NCBI RefSeq assembly: GCF_027596085.1
Contig: NC_072462.1
Coordinates: 20,045,421 to 20,109,420, forward strand
DNA: 64,000 bases
DNA from: Anoplopoma fimbria
Taxonomy: Eukaryota; Chordata; Actinopteri; Perciformes; Anoplopomatidae
Reading direction: 5' to 3'
Part shown: one piece after another, positions 40,786 through 51,797 of the stretch
Layout: each line of letters starts with the position of its first letter
Position numbering within the stretch: position 1 is the first letter of the stretch
The notes under the pieces: generated by a model
Databases searched by the model: none
Told to the model about the DNA's origin: nothing
What the model saw: the letters and a program-made list of their open reading frames with translations, nothing else
Translations under genes and position numbers: made by a program

Positions 40786-41009
40786 TTGTGCACATGTGCA
40801 CTTCTTGATTAAACAGCCTCTTTAATCTCAGCTGCTTCCTGCTTTCCCAAGGTCCCCTCCAATAAGAGTAACTACCTCCTGACCACACAATAACTGTAAC
40901 TGTGCTTTTTAATACCGAGCGATGGTAAGTAAAAATAACCTGAGTCTAATATCTTCAGATTAAATACATATTTTACGGTCTAGCTTTGCCCTGCTGTGCT
41001 GCTTTAAGC

Positions 41010-41011
<2 letters not shown>
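40786..41011. other. Unique spacer, nothing recognised
   Basis: No gene or repeat recognised. Confidence 0.5.
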
Positions 41012-41083
<72 letters not shown>

Positions 41084-41085
41084 AG

Positions 41086-41111
<26 letters not shown>
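41012..41111. repeat. (CA)n microsatellite with GA interruptions
   Basis: About 100 bases of CA with two CAGACA interruptions at about 41078-41088. Confidence 0.97.
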
Positions 41112-41116
<5 letters not shown>

Positions 41117-41927
41117 CACTGTTCATGCATGCATTTACACACACTGAACACATATACTTATAAACACATTGGCATAACCTCACTTAGAAATATTAAATAT
41201 AGCTTGAAGGCTTTGCAAATTGTACTTGTGATCTGACCTGTGAGGCTTTTTGGCACCCTGGAAAAATTACTCTGCTTTATGAGTACATAACAACGTTGCA
41301 TGCTCTAATTCAGCTGTATGCAGTAATGACTCACTGTAAGTTAAACCACAAACAAGGCACTAATGCTGCAAGAGTTGCAGATTTAATTTCCACCGGGACC
41401 AGGTGTTAGACTCTCGCCCAGGTCTGATAATATAGCAGGTTCATGTCTGTGTTGTCCAGTGTGATGAACTGATCGGGCATACTTCTTAGAATGAAAAGGA
41501 AAGAGAGGGATAGAAGGTAAAAAGCAAATAAAAGACAATCGAAATGGGCAAACAGACAGAAGAGACAGAGGGGAAATCAGGTGGCTCATGTTTTATCTGT
41601 TTGTTAATTATTTCTGTAGTTAATTTCCTTTTGCATTTAGGATATTCTTTAATACTGTTCATCTGAGATTCATGGCAATAAAAAACTGAAAGGAAGGGTT
41701 CGAGGAAGTTTGTTAAATTGAGAGAAAACCAGAAAGAACAAGAAGGAAAGAGAGAGAATATTAGCAAGAGGAAGAGATTCAGAAGGAAATCAACTGACGG
41801 ATAAGAGAAAGAGAGAGAAGATGATTTTGGCAGTGGTCCAGTCATCATGCTGAGTAAATTGTTTGAAGCTTATCAAACTGATGGTTAAAGACTCAATGTT
41901 ACAGTAAGCTCTAGCCAGAGAGAAAAG

Positions 41928-41929
<2 letters not shown>
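41112..41929. other. Unique then purine-rich stretch
   Basis: 41112-41480 is AT-rich unique sequence. 41485-41820 is purine-rich on the plus strand (AGAGAGG, GAAGGAAA words), a milder forerunner of the large purine tract at 42.4 kb. No gene. Confidence 0.45.
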
Positions 41930-41986
<57 letters not shown>

Positions 41987-42058
41987 TGCACAGCGTTGTT
42001 CCGTCATGATATGTGGACACCTCTGAGTCAAGGGCTGTTGCACATAGACACACACACA

Positions 42059-42111
<53 letters not shown>

Positions 42112-42227
42112 AAACACAAACAAACCTACAAACACATCGCACACACAACATTGTTCGGTCATGACATGTGGACACCTCTGAGTCAGGGGCCGTTGCACAT
42201 AGACACACACACACACCCACACACACA

Positions 42228-42267
<40 letters not shown>

Positions 42268-42274
42268 CACACGG
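41930..42274. repeat. Compound (CA)n array carrying a duplicated 155-bp unit
   Basis: Three CA tracts at about 41930-41983, 42048-42104 and 42204-42274 alternate with two copies of a nearly identical unique segment, 41993-42050 and 42149-42205. Both contain GTCATGA.ATGTGGACACC and CTCTGAGTCA.GGGC.GTTGCACATAGA. The copies are offset by 155 bases and differ at only a few positions. This is a recent tandem duplication of a CA tract with its flank. Confidence 0.92.
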
Positions 42275-42399
42275 AGCAAAGCATGCTGGTCTTTCCCAAG
42301 AGCGAGTGGAACCCCGCTGCGTGACTGAGAGCATCCTCCATTAACTCCATTACACACACGTACACACTCATACATACACATGTCTATCTCTCTTTATGT

Positions 42400-43560
42400 C
42401 ATGAACACAGACACAGAAGAGGAGAGGAAATGAAAGGAATAAAAGAGACTAGTCAAAAGGCAAGAGGAAAGAAGGAAAGGATACAAGAAGAGGAGAGAAA
42501 TTAAAGGAAAGAAGGAAGGAAGATCAGACAAGACAATATAATGAAAACAAAGGAGAGAGGAAGAGAGATGGAGAAATAAATAAGTGGTGATGAGATGAAA
42601 GAAAAGAAAGAAAGGAGAAGAGGTGAGAGAAGAGAAGAGAAAGAAGCAAGAAAAAAGGACAAATAAAAGAAGAAGACATGAAAACATAATGGTAGTGAGA
42701 GTGGAGAAAGAAGGGGGGGAAGAAAACAACTTTCAAGAAAGCTGGAAGTAAGAGGAAAAGGCAAGGAGAAAATAAAGAAGAAAGGAGAGGTGAAGAGAAA
42801 AAGGAAAGTAGAATAGAAAAAAATAACGAGAAAGGAAAGAGGATGTGTAAAGAAGAAAGAAAAGAAGGAAATGAGAGGAAGGACAGACAGGAGACAGGAA
42901 TAAGGGCAAAATGAAAAGGGGAGAAGTGTACAGGAAAAAAAAATACTCTAGAGGAGGAAAGAAGAAAGAGGGAGAGAAGAGGAGACAAGATGAGGAGAGG
43001 ATAAAAGGACAGGAGACATGACAAAAGAAACAAGACAAGATGAAAGAAAAGAGAAAACAGGAGAAGAAAGACACTAGAACAAGCTTAAGGGAAAAATTAA
43101 AAAGTAATAGAGTTGGGAAGAAAGGACATGAACAAGGAAAGAAGAGAAAAGAAAAGAGATGAGAAGATGTAAAAAACCTAACAGGTCAAAGTTGATATGG
43201 AAGGAAGGGACCAGCAACAGAGAAGACAGGAGGTAAAAGATGAGGAGAGGAAAGAAAAATGAGATGTGTGGAGAGGAAATTGGAAAGATGTAGTGGAAAA
43301 GTGAGGAGAAACAAAGGAGAGGAATCAAGATGAGGAGGAGAAAAGTAAAGGAAAGAGCAAAAGCTAAGAAGAAAAAGAGAGCAGTAGAGGAATAATGCAA
43401 AGACATTAGACAAGGCAAGATGAAATAAAGGCAGGAGAGGAGAGGAAAGGAAACAAGATGAGAGGAGAAAAGAAGAGAAGACGTCAAAACAACAGGGGTG
43501 TAAAAGCGGAGCGAGAAGGAAGGAAAAAGATCGAAAGACGAGCAGAAGAAGGAGAAGGAG
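42400..43560 (+). repeat. Giant polypurine-rich tract
   Basis: For about 1.16 kb the plus strand is nearly all A and G, with scattered C and T, in irregular GAAAGAGGAGA-type words and no fixed period. The complement is therefore pyrimidine-rich and gives long Leu/Phe/Ser frames of up to 185 codons that are compositional artefacts. It lies just after the compound CA array. Such asymmetry can form triplex (H-DNA) structures. Confidence 0.9.
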
Positions 43561-44000
43561 AGCCAATGTGCAGGAGTGCACCGAGCGTCTCTTCTTTGTT
43601 TGTGCTCCATCTGTGGGCAGCGTGATTGCAAACAAAACGAGCATCGGCAGCTCAGTTAGTTAGTTAGTTAGCTGGGGAATCAGTGAGTACTTAGGCTCCA
43701 ATTATCCACTAAATCTGCCTCTCTCTCTAAATGAGATTATTGCCACACACGGAAGCTGTGGCTCCCATTGGGTTCCATTAACTTTGATTACTCCTCATTA
43801 TTTACTTACAGCTCTGCCACTGTTATTGCTTTCATTCACACACACGCGCAGAGAGGGAAGAAGAGCTGGGGGTGCGGGGGGTGTGCAAACAGATAAAAGC
43901 ACAGATATAGTTCTATACAAACATAAATTAAGACTGAGGAAGATTTACTTAACAAAAGCACAAAGTGTAAGTATTAAAAACTAAACAGTACAAAACTGCA
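43561..44000. promoter_or_regulatory. Unique block between purine-rich tracts
   Basis: High-complexity sequence at 43561-43830, with (GTTA)n at about 43656-43671 and CATTAACTTTGATTACTCCTCATTA at about 43776-43800. The CTTTGAT core is TCF/LEF-like. It resembles regulatory DNA; no gene is seen. Conservation unknown. Confidence 0.3.
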
Positions 44001-44470
44001 CATCTGTGTATAGACCAAAACGGTAAGAGAGAAAACACAAGTTCTGAGAAAAGCAAAAAGGGAAAATGGAGAGAGCAGAGAAAGAAAAGGAGAAGGGGAG
44101 AAAAGAGTTAAAATAATATATGTGTATCTCCTGTGGGATTGACAACAAAAGAGGTGAAGTACAGAGAAAGTGGCTGTTTAAATAGAGAGACTGAGGGAAC
44201 CGTCAAACACCACCATGAACATTTCATTTCATTGCACACATGCTGATAATAGTTTTCGGGGGAATAGCATCAACCGAAGGAAGAGAGGGGGATCTCAAGA
44301 GAAAGAGGGAAAGAAAGCAACAAAGGAGAATTTGACTCATCATAGAAGGAAACACAAAGAATAAATAGAGAAGAAAACGACAAACAGACAGAGAGGTGCA
44401 GTTTGAATCATTCCTGACGCATGGAGGGAAAAGAAAGGGAAAATACAAAGGAGGTGTAAAGAAGATGACA
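44001..44470 (+). repeat. Second purine-rich tract
   Basis: Weaker A/G bias on the plus strand than at 42.4 kb, in two patches at about 44010-44110 and 44255-44470, separated by normal sequence. Confidence 0.6.
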
Positions 44471-45345
44471 TGAGAGAGATTATCATCACCAGAAATGATT
44501 AAGAGCTAAAACCACCAATATCTTAACCATAGTTTTTTAAATAAGTTATATCAATAAGACAATATACTCTTCAGTCAAAGTAGCTTTTTACATTTTACAA
44601 GCTTCATAAGCAGTTTAAAAAGTAGTATCTTTATTCTATTTTGTCCACATGCTCTTTTCAAGGCAAAGATGAACTTTCACGCTCTGGTCATATCAATCAT
44701 TTTTGTCAGTCTTCATATTCATGTTGAAAGACACTCACAATGTAAAATGTCCTTGCGGATACAAATGACGAATCAGAAAACTTGCATGATAGTTGTGTTG
44801 GACGGCAATGACAAACAACATATTTTGGCATTTAAATAGGTAATAAGAAAGAAATAATTGATCAGATGACAAATTAGATAGGACATTTAATCCTTGTGGG
44901 AAAATTGAATGGAATGGAGAATCGAGTGTAATCACAAAATTTACATTATCATAATAACAACAACTATCTCTTTAATTTGATGTCTTCCTGAATAAATATT
45001 TTCATTGAACAATTGTTTTTTTTAAATGTATTTTGCATTCATACATGAAGAAAAAAAAAGCACCACAAAAGAAAGAGCTGAATTAAATTTGTAGAGAGGC
45101 ATAGAGGATCTCAGTCAACCCCCGTAGCATACAGAATAAAGTAACACTTGTCTTTCTAAGGGGGCCCCCTCACTACATAAGGACCCATTCCCTCAAACCT
45201 TTACTGTAGAGAGCAAACAAGTTTGTTTGGTGACTGGAGAGCCGTTCAGTTGTTGTTTTGGGGCCGTGCCCAGCGCTCACGGCAGACACCACTCTAATGC
45301 CACACTCTTTGTGCACTGAGCTGCCATTCAGGCCAAATCACCAGG
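44471..45345. other. AT-rich unique stretch, nothing recognised
   Basis: AT-rich to about 45060, then more complex unique sequence at 45110-45345 that might be regulatory. No gene. Confidence 0.45.
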
Positions 45346-45439
45346 GCACAAGTGTGCGTGTGTGTGTGTGTAAATGTTTTTTGGCGTAGGGGATTTGTGT
45401 GTATGTGTGTGTGTGTTTGTCTGAAACCTATTAACACAT

Positions 45440-46260
45440 CAGCATCAAGAGATCACAGCTGTTTTGCCTCCGAACTTTCTGACGGCATAAAGAGAGAGAA
45501 AACTATACAGAAAGCCAGGAGAGAGAAGAAAAAAAAAAAGAAAAAGCCGAGGGAGAGAGAACTCAGCTCTGAGGCCTAATTTCACCGACATTGTCCCTCG
45601 CCTAATTGCAAAAATCCCTTTGTCTCCCCAACACTCCCTGTCGTGCGGCTCTGTGGCGCTCCAAGGTAAAAAAGAAGCCGGGTTCTAATTTCATTTCGGT
45701 TTGTCTTAGGACAACTCTTAGATGTTTAATTCTATCCCAATTTCATGTAATCAGGCAAAAGACTTCCCTAGAGGGAGGGCAATGCAGGCCAGGGCAAGGC
45801 GTGTGCTATTTGCAAATGTAATTGGTCCACCTTTATTCTGCTCTCCCTGATGTTCAGGCATGCCTTTTCTCTTTTCTCTCATTTATCCTCCATTATCTTC
45901 ACCTCTTTTCTTCCATCTCTTTCCAGTAGCCCCACATTCTCCTTTTCTTCCCCTCTCCTTCCTTTCCTCCGCCCCCGTCCCTTCCCTTGCCCTCTAGGCG
46001 GAAGCCAGCGTGGTTGTTATTGTGATTTCATATTTCCTTCTCATCCCTGCCTTTTGCAGCCTCTGGACATTGACTACAAAATCCATTATCATTTGTATAT
46101 TTTAATTATGCAAATGAGGATAGCTCAGCTGGCCTGTTGGAGGCTGCAGGGGAGAAAGCAGGAACTCCATTGCGGGTGATTACAATTCATCCGCTCGTCT
46201 CGCTTTAATTGTAACAAGCTAATTACCTTGTTTCCATTTAGTTTGAACAATGCCAAAAAG
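45440..46260. promoter_or_regulatory. Candidate conserved noncoding element cluster with octamer motifs
   Basis: Two high-complexity islands flank a C/T-rich segment (about 45840-46000). The left island has ATTTGCAAAT at 45808-45817. The right has TTTTAATTATGCAAATGAGG, with the POU octamer ATGCAAAT at 46108-46115, followed by GGTGATTACAATTC and AAGCTAATTACC, both homeodomain-type sites. Octamer plus TAATTA sites in clean sequence is typical of neural or early developmental enhancers in vertebrate gene deserts. Conservation is not testable here. Confidence 0.45.
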
Positions 46261-46414
46261 AAAAGGGAACAGTGATAGCTTTGGCTAAGTCACATGGCCA
46301 TGCTAGCTCACAGGCATGGAGGGGAGAGGGATGGTGGATGGTGGAGGAGTGAAGAATTGAGGTAGGAAAAAAGATATTTGTACCATTAAGACAAGAGATT
46401 ACAACTATAGAAAG

Positions 46415-46990
46415 TTAACACTATACAACATATTCTCACACCTATGCGTAATATAACACGTCTTGGTCAGCGGCACAAAGCTTCAAACTATGATGCTCTA
46501 TGTGCCCCTTTTGCATCAGTTTTGAATGGGTCAGGGATGGTGCGTCAATTTACATTCGTTACATATATCTTTCAAAATACATTTCAGTCTTTATAGGACG
46601 TTTAGCCCGTGATCTTGAATAGGGTTAGCAGGTAATGGATGGATGGACTGGAAGTTTGTGTTTAGACAACAAAACCACTTAGTTTGGTTTAAGAAAAGAG
46701 CGTGGTTGGCGTTAACTTGACTGACTGACAACACAAGTGACTATCGAGTGACAAACGGGTCACACGACTAGCAAGTGAAGGGACTAACTACACAAACAAC
46801 TCATGTGACTAACGACTTGCGGGACAAAATGTCAACTTTACTTTCAGCTTTGCAGGTGACAGGATCAGTGGTCTCCTATATGTTTGACCCATCCACAACT
46901 CCTCCCGCTCGCCCCATGTGGGCTATCTTGCACTTGATTGGTTGGTTGGTTAATGCAGTGCGTTGTCAGATAATGTTGCATTGTGAGTAA
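46415..46990 (+). repeat. Teleost interspersed repeat, diverged near-complete copy
   Basis: The ordered words match a dispersed fish repeat: CTTGGTCAGCGGCACAAAGC, CTATGTGCCCCTTTTGCATC, GTGCGTCAATTTACATTCG, CAACAAAACCACTTAGTTTGG, GACAGGATCAGTGGTCTCC, then CAACTCCTCCCGCTCG and ATTGGTTGGTTGGTTAATGCAGTGCG. Its class is not known to me. A 71-codon frame at 46775-46990 lies inside it and is repeat-derived. Confidence 0.75.
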
Positions 46991-48510
46991 GATTCAACTT
47001 TTTTTGCTGGATAACCCTCTGTTTTTATGGCCTTAGCCCTCCGCGCCGCCACCCCTGCTCTAAACACAGTCACCCTTAGCATGCGATAAGTGACCCCTGG
47101 GAACAAAAAGGATAATCTAAACATGGTTACATAACTGAGTCACTGAAAACTGTGTGAACACCTGAACTGGTGCCTTAATCTGAATATTAAGTTTTCTTTT
47201 GTGCATTTAAGCCCGCTGGTGTTGATGACGTTTATGTCAATAGTTGACCTCTGGCCTTATGTTGGTGAAGAAGTGCATTCACCTGACTGAACAACAGTTT
47301 GATCAAAGATAGTTTAAACACAGTGCTGAATTTGCTGTGATTGAATGCTTCTTTCTCTGAAGGCTTTGAGGCGGATATAAACTATTTTTTGCATACCCAA
47401 AGTAATTACTGTTCTTGAACTCTTTTGATTACAGTCATAGCCCTTCTGAAAGGTTGTAGTTTTTGTAGTTTGCTATTAAGAAGTGCTACAAACATGGTAG
47501 CAATGTATGGTTTTTTTTACACAGAATAATGAGGCTTTTAAGCTTTCATATGATATACAGTTTGTTGGTTGAGTAAGGATCGACTAGATGCCATCTCAAG
47601 TAAGGTAACATCCCCCCCACGACCTAAACGTTGGCCATCGAACAAGTTTCAGCTCCCCTTCTTTCTGTTGTACAGACAAATAAAAGGCACCTCAAGAAAG
47701 GCAGTTTCTCTCTCAACAAAAAGAAAAGCCTTGCAGACTCTAGAAAGCAGCTGAGGCAGAATTGAAGGAAAAAGCTGATTCTTAAAAAAAAGAAAAAGAA
47801 AATTGCGGAATAAAAAAAGAGAAGAACAAAGGATATTATCCCGTACTTATATAGGCTTACAGGGCATAACAGGCTCACAGTCCGCTTGGATCCCTCTACG
47901 TGAGTCCAGGTCTGTGTTTCTGCCAGAGGTGTTCAGTCACTCTGTTCAGAGGTTTCTCACTGAAATGAGTCCAGGGCTTCTGGGGATCAAGACCAGGCCT
48001 CAGCTGAACAAGATCTCATTATCTCTCTCTCACACAGACCCATGCGCACACACACATACATAGGCACTTAGCGTACATAGACATACACCCATAGATATGT
48101 GTTCACACATTCACACAACCTGTCATGCCACAATGAGCAGCATGTCACAATCAGGGACCCTTTATGTATGTCACCGTGAACAAGTCACTCCTATGTGAAG
48201 TACTTTACAGATTTAAAGGAGATGATGCGTTTTGCTACGGGAGCTCAAACGGACACCCTTGTTCTTTAATTGTTTCTCTTATCTTTTTAAACTGTGCTGA
48301 TTTCTTAACACACATACATCCGCAGTAATTTGCATACAGGTGGACATGGACACTGATGTAGCCACACACACTTTAATCACAGACTCTGACATCCACGAAC
48401 AAAATACCAGCAGTCATTCCTCCCACCTACATGCACACTTGACATGCAAACTCAACACACAAATAATACGCTTGCCAATGGTACTCATAGACATATAGAC
48501 AGGCTCCTAC
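46991..48510. other. Unique stretch, nothing recognised
   Basis: No gene. 46991-47600 is ordinary unique sequence. 47760-47830 is A-rich. 48036-48120 and 48300-48480 hold degenerate CA-rich words. Confidence 0.45.
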
Positions 48511-48533
48511 ACACACACACACACACACACACA
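48511..48533. repeat. Short (CA)n microsatellite
   Basis: About 11 CA units. Confidence 0.93.
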
Positions 48534-48738
48534 CCAATACACACACTCAAATATTTACCTTCTCTCCTGTCTCTAGTAGCCAGCATGGTATGCTCCTCTT
48601 GCCAACTCCCACCTTCTCCATGCCCACCTACTTTGCAGTGCCATCAGGGAGAGACTTGAAAGGTATTTGAAACTGTCTTCCTTAATCATTTCCCGGATCC
48701 CGCAGGACACGCTGTGTGACGTGACGGAGGAAGGACTT

Positions 48739-48771
48739 TGGGTGGGAGGGAGGGAGGAAGGGATGGGGGGG
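48739..48771 (+). other. G-quadruplex-type motif
   Basis: Runs GGG-T-GGG-A-GGG-A-GGG followed by further GGG and a GGGGGGGG run, all on the plus strand with one-base loops at the left end. Confidence 0.75.
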
Positions 48772-48779
48772 AAAGATGA

Positions 48780-50117
48780 GGAGGAACAGAAGCGATGTCA
48801 CACATCAGTCATGTCCTCTCCAAGGGTTCAGGAGGAACGCCCAGTGACACAGATGAAAAGAGTGAGACTAGAGACTGAAACATCCCTGAATTGTTTTGGA
48901 GGTTTTTTTAAAGGTTGCAGTAAAATAAGTGGGATTTTAAGTGTTTTTTTTATAATTGAGTTGCATGGAATAGTACAATTTACTAGGCCAGAAATACATT
49001 AGAAAAAAAACATTTTTTGTGATACCAGTTATAATCTTTTTGCAATGAGATCTAAACTGGGTCATGGGCCTCTTTCTGCCACCTCCTCCAACCCTTCCCT
49101 ATATTTGACATTACATCCCATGACCATTAAAGGTTTAATAATCCAATATTCTGCTTCTCATCCTATCTTATACCCCCTCACACTTTATTCTTCTACAGGA
49201 ACATTTAAACTAAGAACTTAAATAAAGGAAATCTTGTCTCAACCTGCGAGCCGGTGACAATACACCAGTATTACTTAGGGTTTAGAATACTCAGTCAGTG
49301 GTGTCTGAAACACTTTCTGAAATACTCTTTACCGTACTCTATTGTGGTTGAAGAGTTAGTGTCACCCGATGAGGCCTGGAAACTGTTGTCGGGGGCAACA
49401 TCTCCTGTTGGGTTCTCTCTTAAATTCCAGATTAGTGGCCCGAGTAATACATTCACCTTTATCGAACAGATACTTCAGGAAGAGCAAGAAGTCAATGTCA
49501 GCTGCTGATTTGTGAGAATAAAACTTCTACTGTTGCAATACAGCTCACACAACAGGCTGAAGTTGGCTTGATAATCAGCAGTTGGTGATTGCATTGAGAT
49601 TACGTTTTTTGTTTTTTTCTCTCAAATACCTCTTTCTCAACACACTTTGTTGTGTCTCTGTCCATGGTGCTGAAATACAACACTCAAAGGCTTGCCTTTT
49701 TTTTTACATTTTATAAATTTTTGAAACAAAAATCCAGTGATCAATTGTTTGTAGCTTTTAAACTGTAATACTACTTCGAACATTAAGATTAACATTTAAA
49801 TAAATCATATAGTTTGAATGGACAAATAATTGATTGTTTGTCCTGGAAATATGCAGATATGAGACTTTGGTACATGGGCTGCATATGTGTGTAATCGTAA
49901 TCCTGAAAACCTATGTCACACAACAATAAAACCATAATGGAAACATCTGGGGCCAATAATTCCCATCACTTTCTACTTTCATTTGCAGAGTTAACTTCTA
50001 AGCTGTGGACACGCATATTAATGTACACATTTGTGTATCATTGTGTGTGCTTATGAATGGTACCTCTACAGTTCTCCAGCTCTCTGAATTGTACATACTT
50101 ACTATGCAATGACTTTT
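48780..50117. other. Unique AT-rich stretch
   Basis: No gene called. An 84-codon plus-strand frame at 49254-49508 has ordinary composition but no domain, splice context or similarity I recognise, and is left uncalled. The rest is AT-rich. Confidence 0.4.
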
Positions 50118-50218
50118 ATGTTTTTATTTTTATTTGCGCATTTTTGGGCTTAATTGATATAAAGGTAGTGGACAGACAGAAAAAGTGTGTGCAAAGAGTA
50201 GGGGAATGACATGAAAAA
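50118..50218 (-). mobile_element. 3' part of a tRNA-SINE, relic
   Basis: On the plus strand the words TTTTTGGGCTTAATTGATATAAAGG, GGACAGACAGAAAAAG and GGGGAATGACATG are the reversed order of the tail and body of the SINE family at 36.6 kb. The tRNA head is not visible, so the copy is truncated or too decayed. Confidence 0.65.
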
Positions 50219-51797
50219 ACATTTGTGAGAATATATTTATGAAATAACTCAAACGACAATAATTTTGAGTGTAAAATAAGGTGTCAATTATAAGATGACT
50301 GCAAGAACAGAGATTTTCTTACTTATACTAAGAATAGTTTCATCTCAAAAGGTCAAGGAATACTTATAACCTTAACCCTTACCCTTTGCATGGCATCTGC
50401 CACTTGCCAAACCTCTGATCCTATTATACCTCAATATGCAGAAGCCACACCATATTTTAAAGCTGCTGTAAATACCAGGAAGACTTAATGTGCAGAGACA
50501 GAAAGAGAGTGATTTGATATCTGCTGTAAATACGCAGCGATCACAGAACACCCAGCATAGCAGCTAAGTGACTCAATGCCTATTTGACCTATATGAACGT
50601 AATACTGTAAAGCGCCATGTGTCTCCATCTACATCTTTTCTTTTGTTGAAAACCTCATAACTCCAACATTTTCCAACATTTTTCCAACATCAATTAAAGA
50701 CTTGAACTACACATGACCTTTTAAATGTTGAGCAGGAACTTAGGGCCCTTGTAGAACACTTTTCTTTGTCGCTAATAAGCTGTCTTTATGTTACTGTGTC
50801 CATATGTCTGTGGCCATATGTCATCTAACGGTACATGTGTGTATGCTTGTCTGAGGTTGTTGGTTTGCTGCTGCTGTTTAATGGATAAATTGAATTGTCT
50901 TCTTATGAGGTGTGATTCCATGGTGGACAGGAACCTTAATTGCATTGTACAGCATTGTGATAGGCACTGTACTCATTTTCCATGAGTTATAAATGAAAAA
51001 CAAATACTACTATCACAAACAGTAGTGCATAGCTTAAGTACAGTCGGATTCTCAAATTTCTGGGGTTGGTTTTTCAAGACCTTATGATGTTTTCCATGGC
51101 GGTCAAGGAAAAGTGGTTTGGAAAAGACATGGCACTTCATTTTTTTACTTTTCGGCCCCGTCCTTGATGACTTCTGATTGTAGGCGTACCTATGGCTTAC
51201 ATTAGCAAGCCAGCTAAGAAAACACAACAGACAACTATGGGATTATACAGAAACTCTTCTTTAACTGAAAAAAGTTATCACATATCTGTAATGCATTGCT
51301 AAATAATGAGTTGCTGCCCAACATTGCGTATATATAACCTGTATATATACATATGATGGCATACCTATTTTCTCTGTGAATAGAATTTGATAAGATCATG
51401 ACATCTTTAATCAGTATGTGTGCATGTGAATAGATGAGCTGTGTGTGCGTGTTTCTGTGTGTTTATGTTTATGATCTAGGGTTTGTAATTGGGGGCAAAG
51501 CATTCGAGGAAACACACCCATACTTATTAATGAGGTAATATTTCCCTCTCAGATTGATATATTAATCAACTAAGAAATAATCAAGAATGAAATCTCTGTC
51601 ATTTAATTAATAAGGTTTTGATTAATGCAGCGAACAACACATTAACTGGATTCAAGATTTCAAAAGATATGTGATAATATTACATGTCTGTCTAGATTTC
51701 GGAGCAACACATACATAATACTGAGTGTGATGTACTGTCAAATAAATCTCTGCCATTTCTAGAATATGTGTGGCCTTTGGCCGAGGATGAACTTTAT
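50219..51797. other. Unique AT-rich stretch, nothing recognised
   Basis: Ordinary AT-rich unique sequence with no recognised gene, RNA gene or repeat. 51480-51780 is of moderate complexity and has TTAATTAATAAGG, a possible homeodomain cluster. Confidence 0.4.

Noticed and set aside
43074..43631. 185-codon minus-strand open frame rich in Leu, Phe and Ser, and overlapping frames at 42394-43074
   Set aside because: They read the pyrimidine-rich complement of the polypurine tract, which has few stop codons in any frame. Composition explains them; they resemble membrane proteins only superficially.
49254..49508. 84-codon plus-strand frame of normal composition considered as an exon
   Set aside because: No recognisable domain, and acceptor/donor sites in phase are not convincing; length is within chance for AT-balanced DNA.
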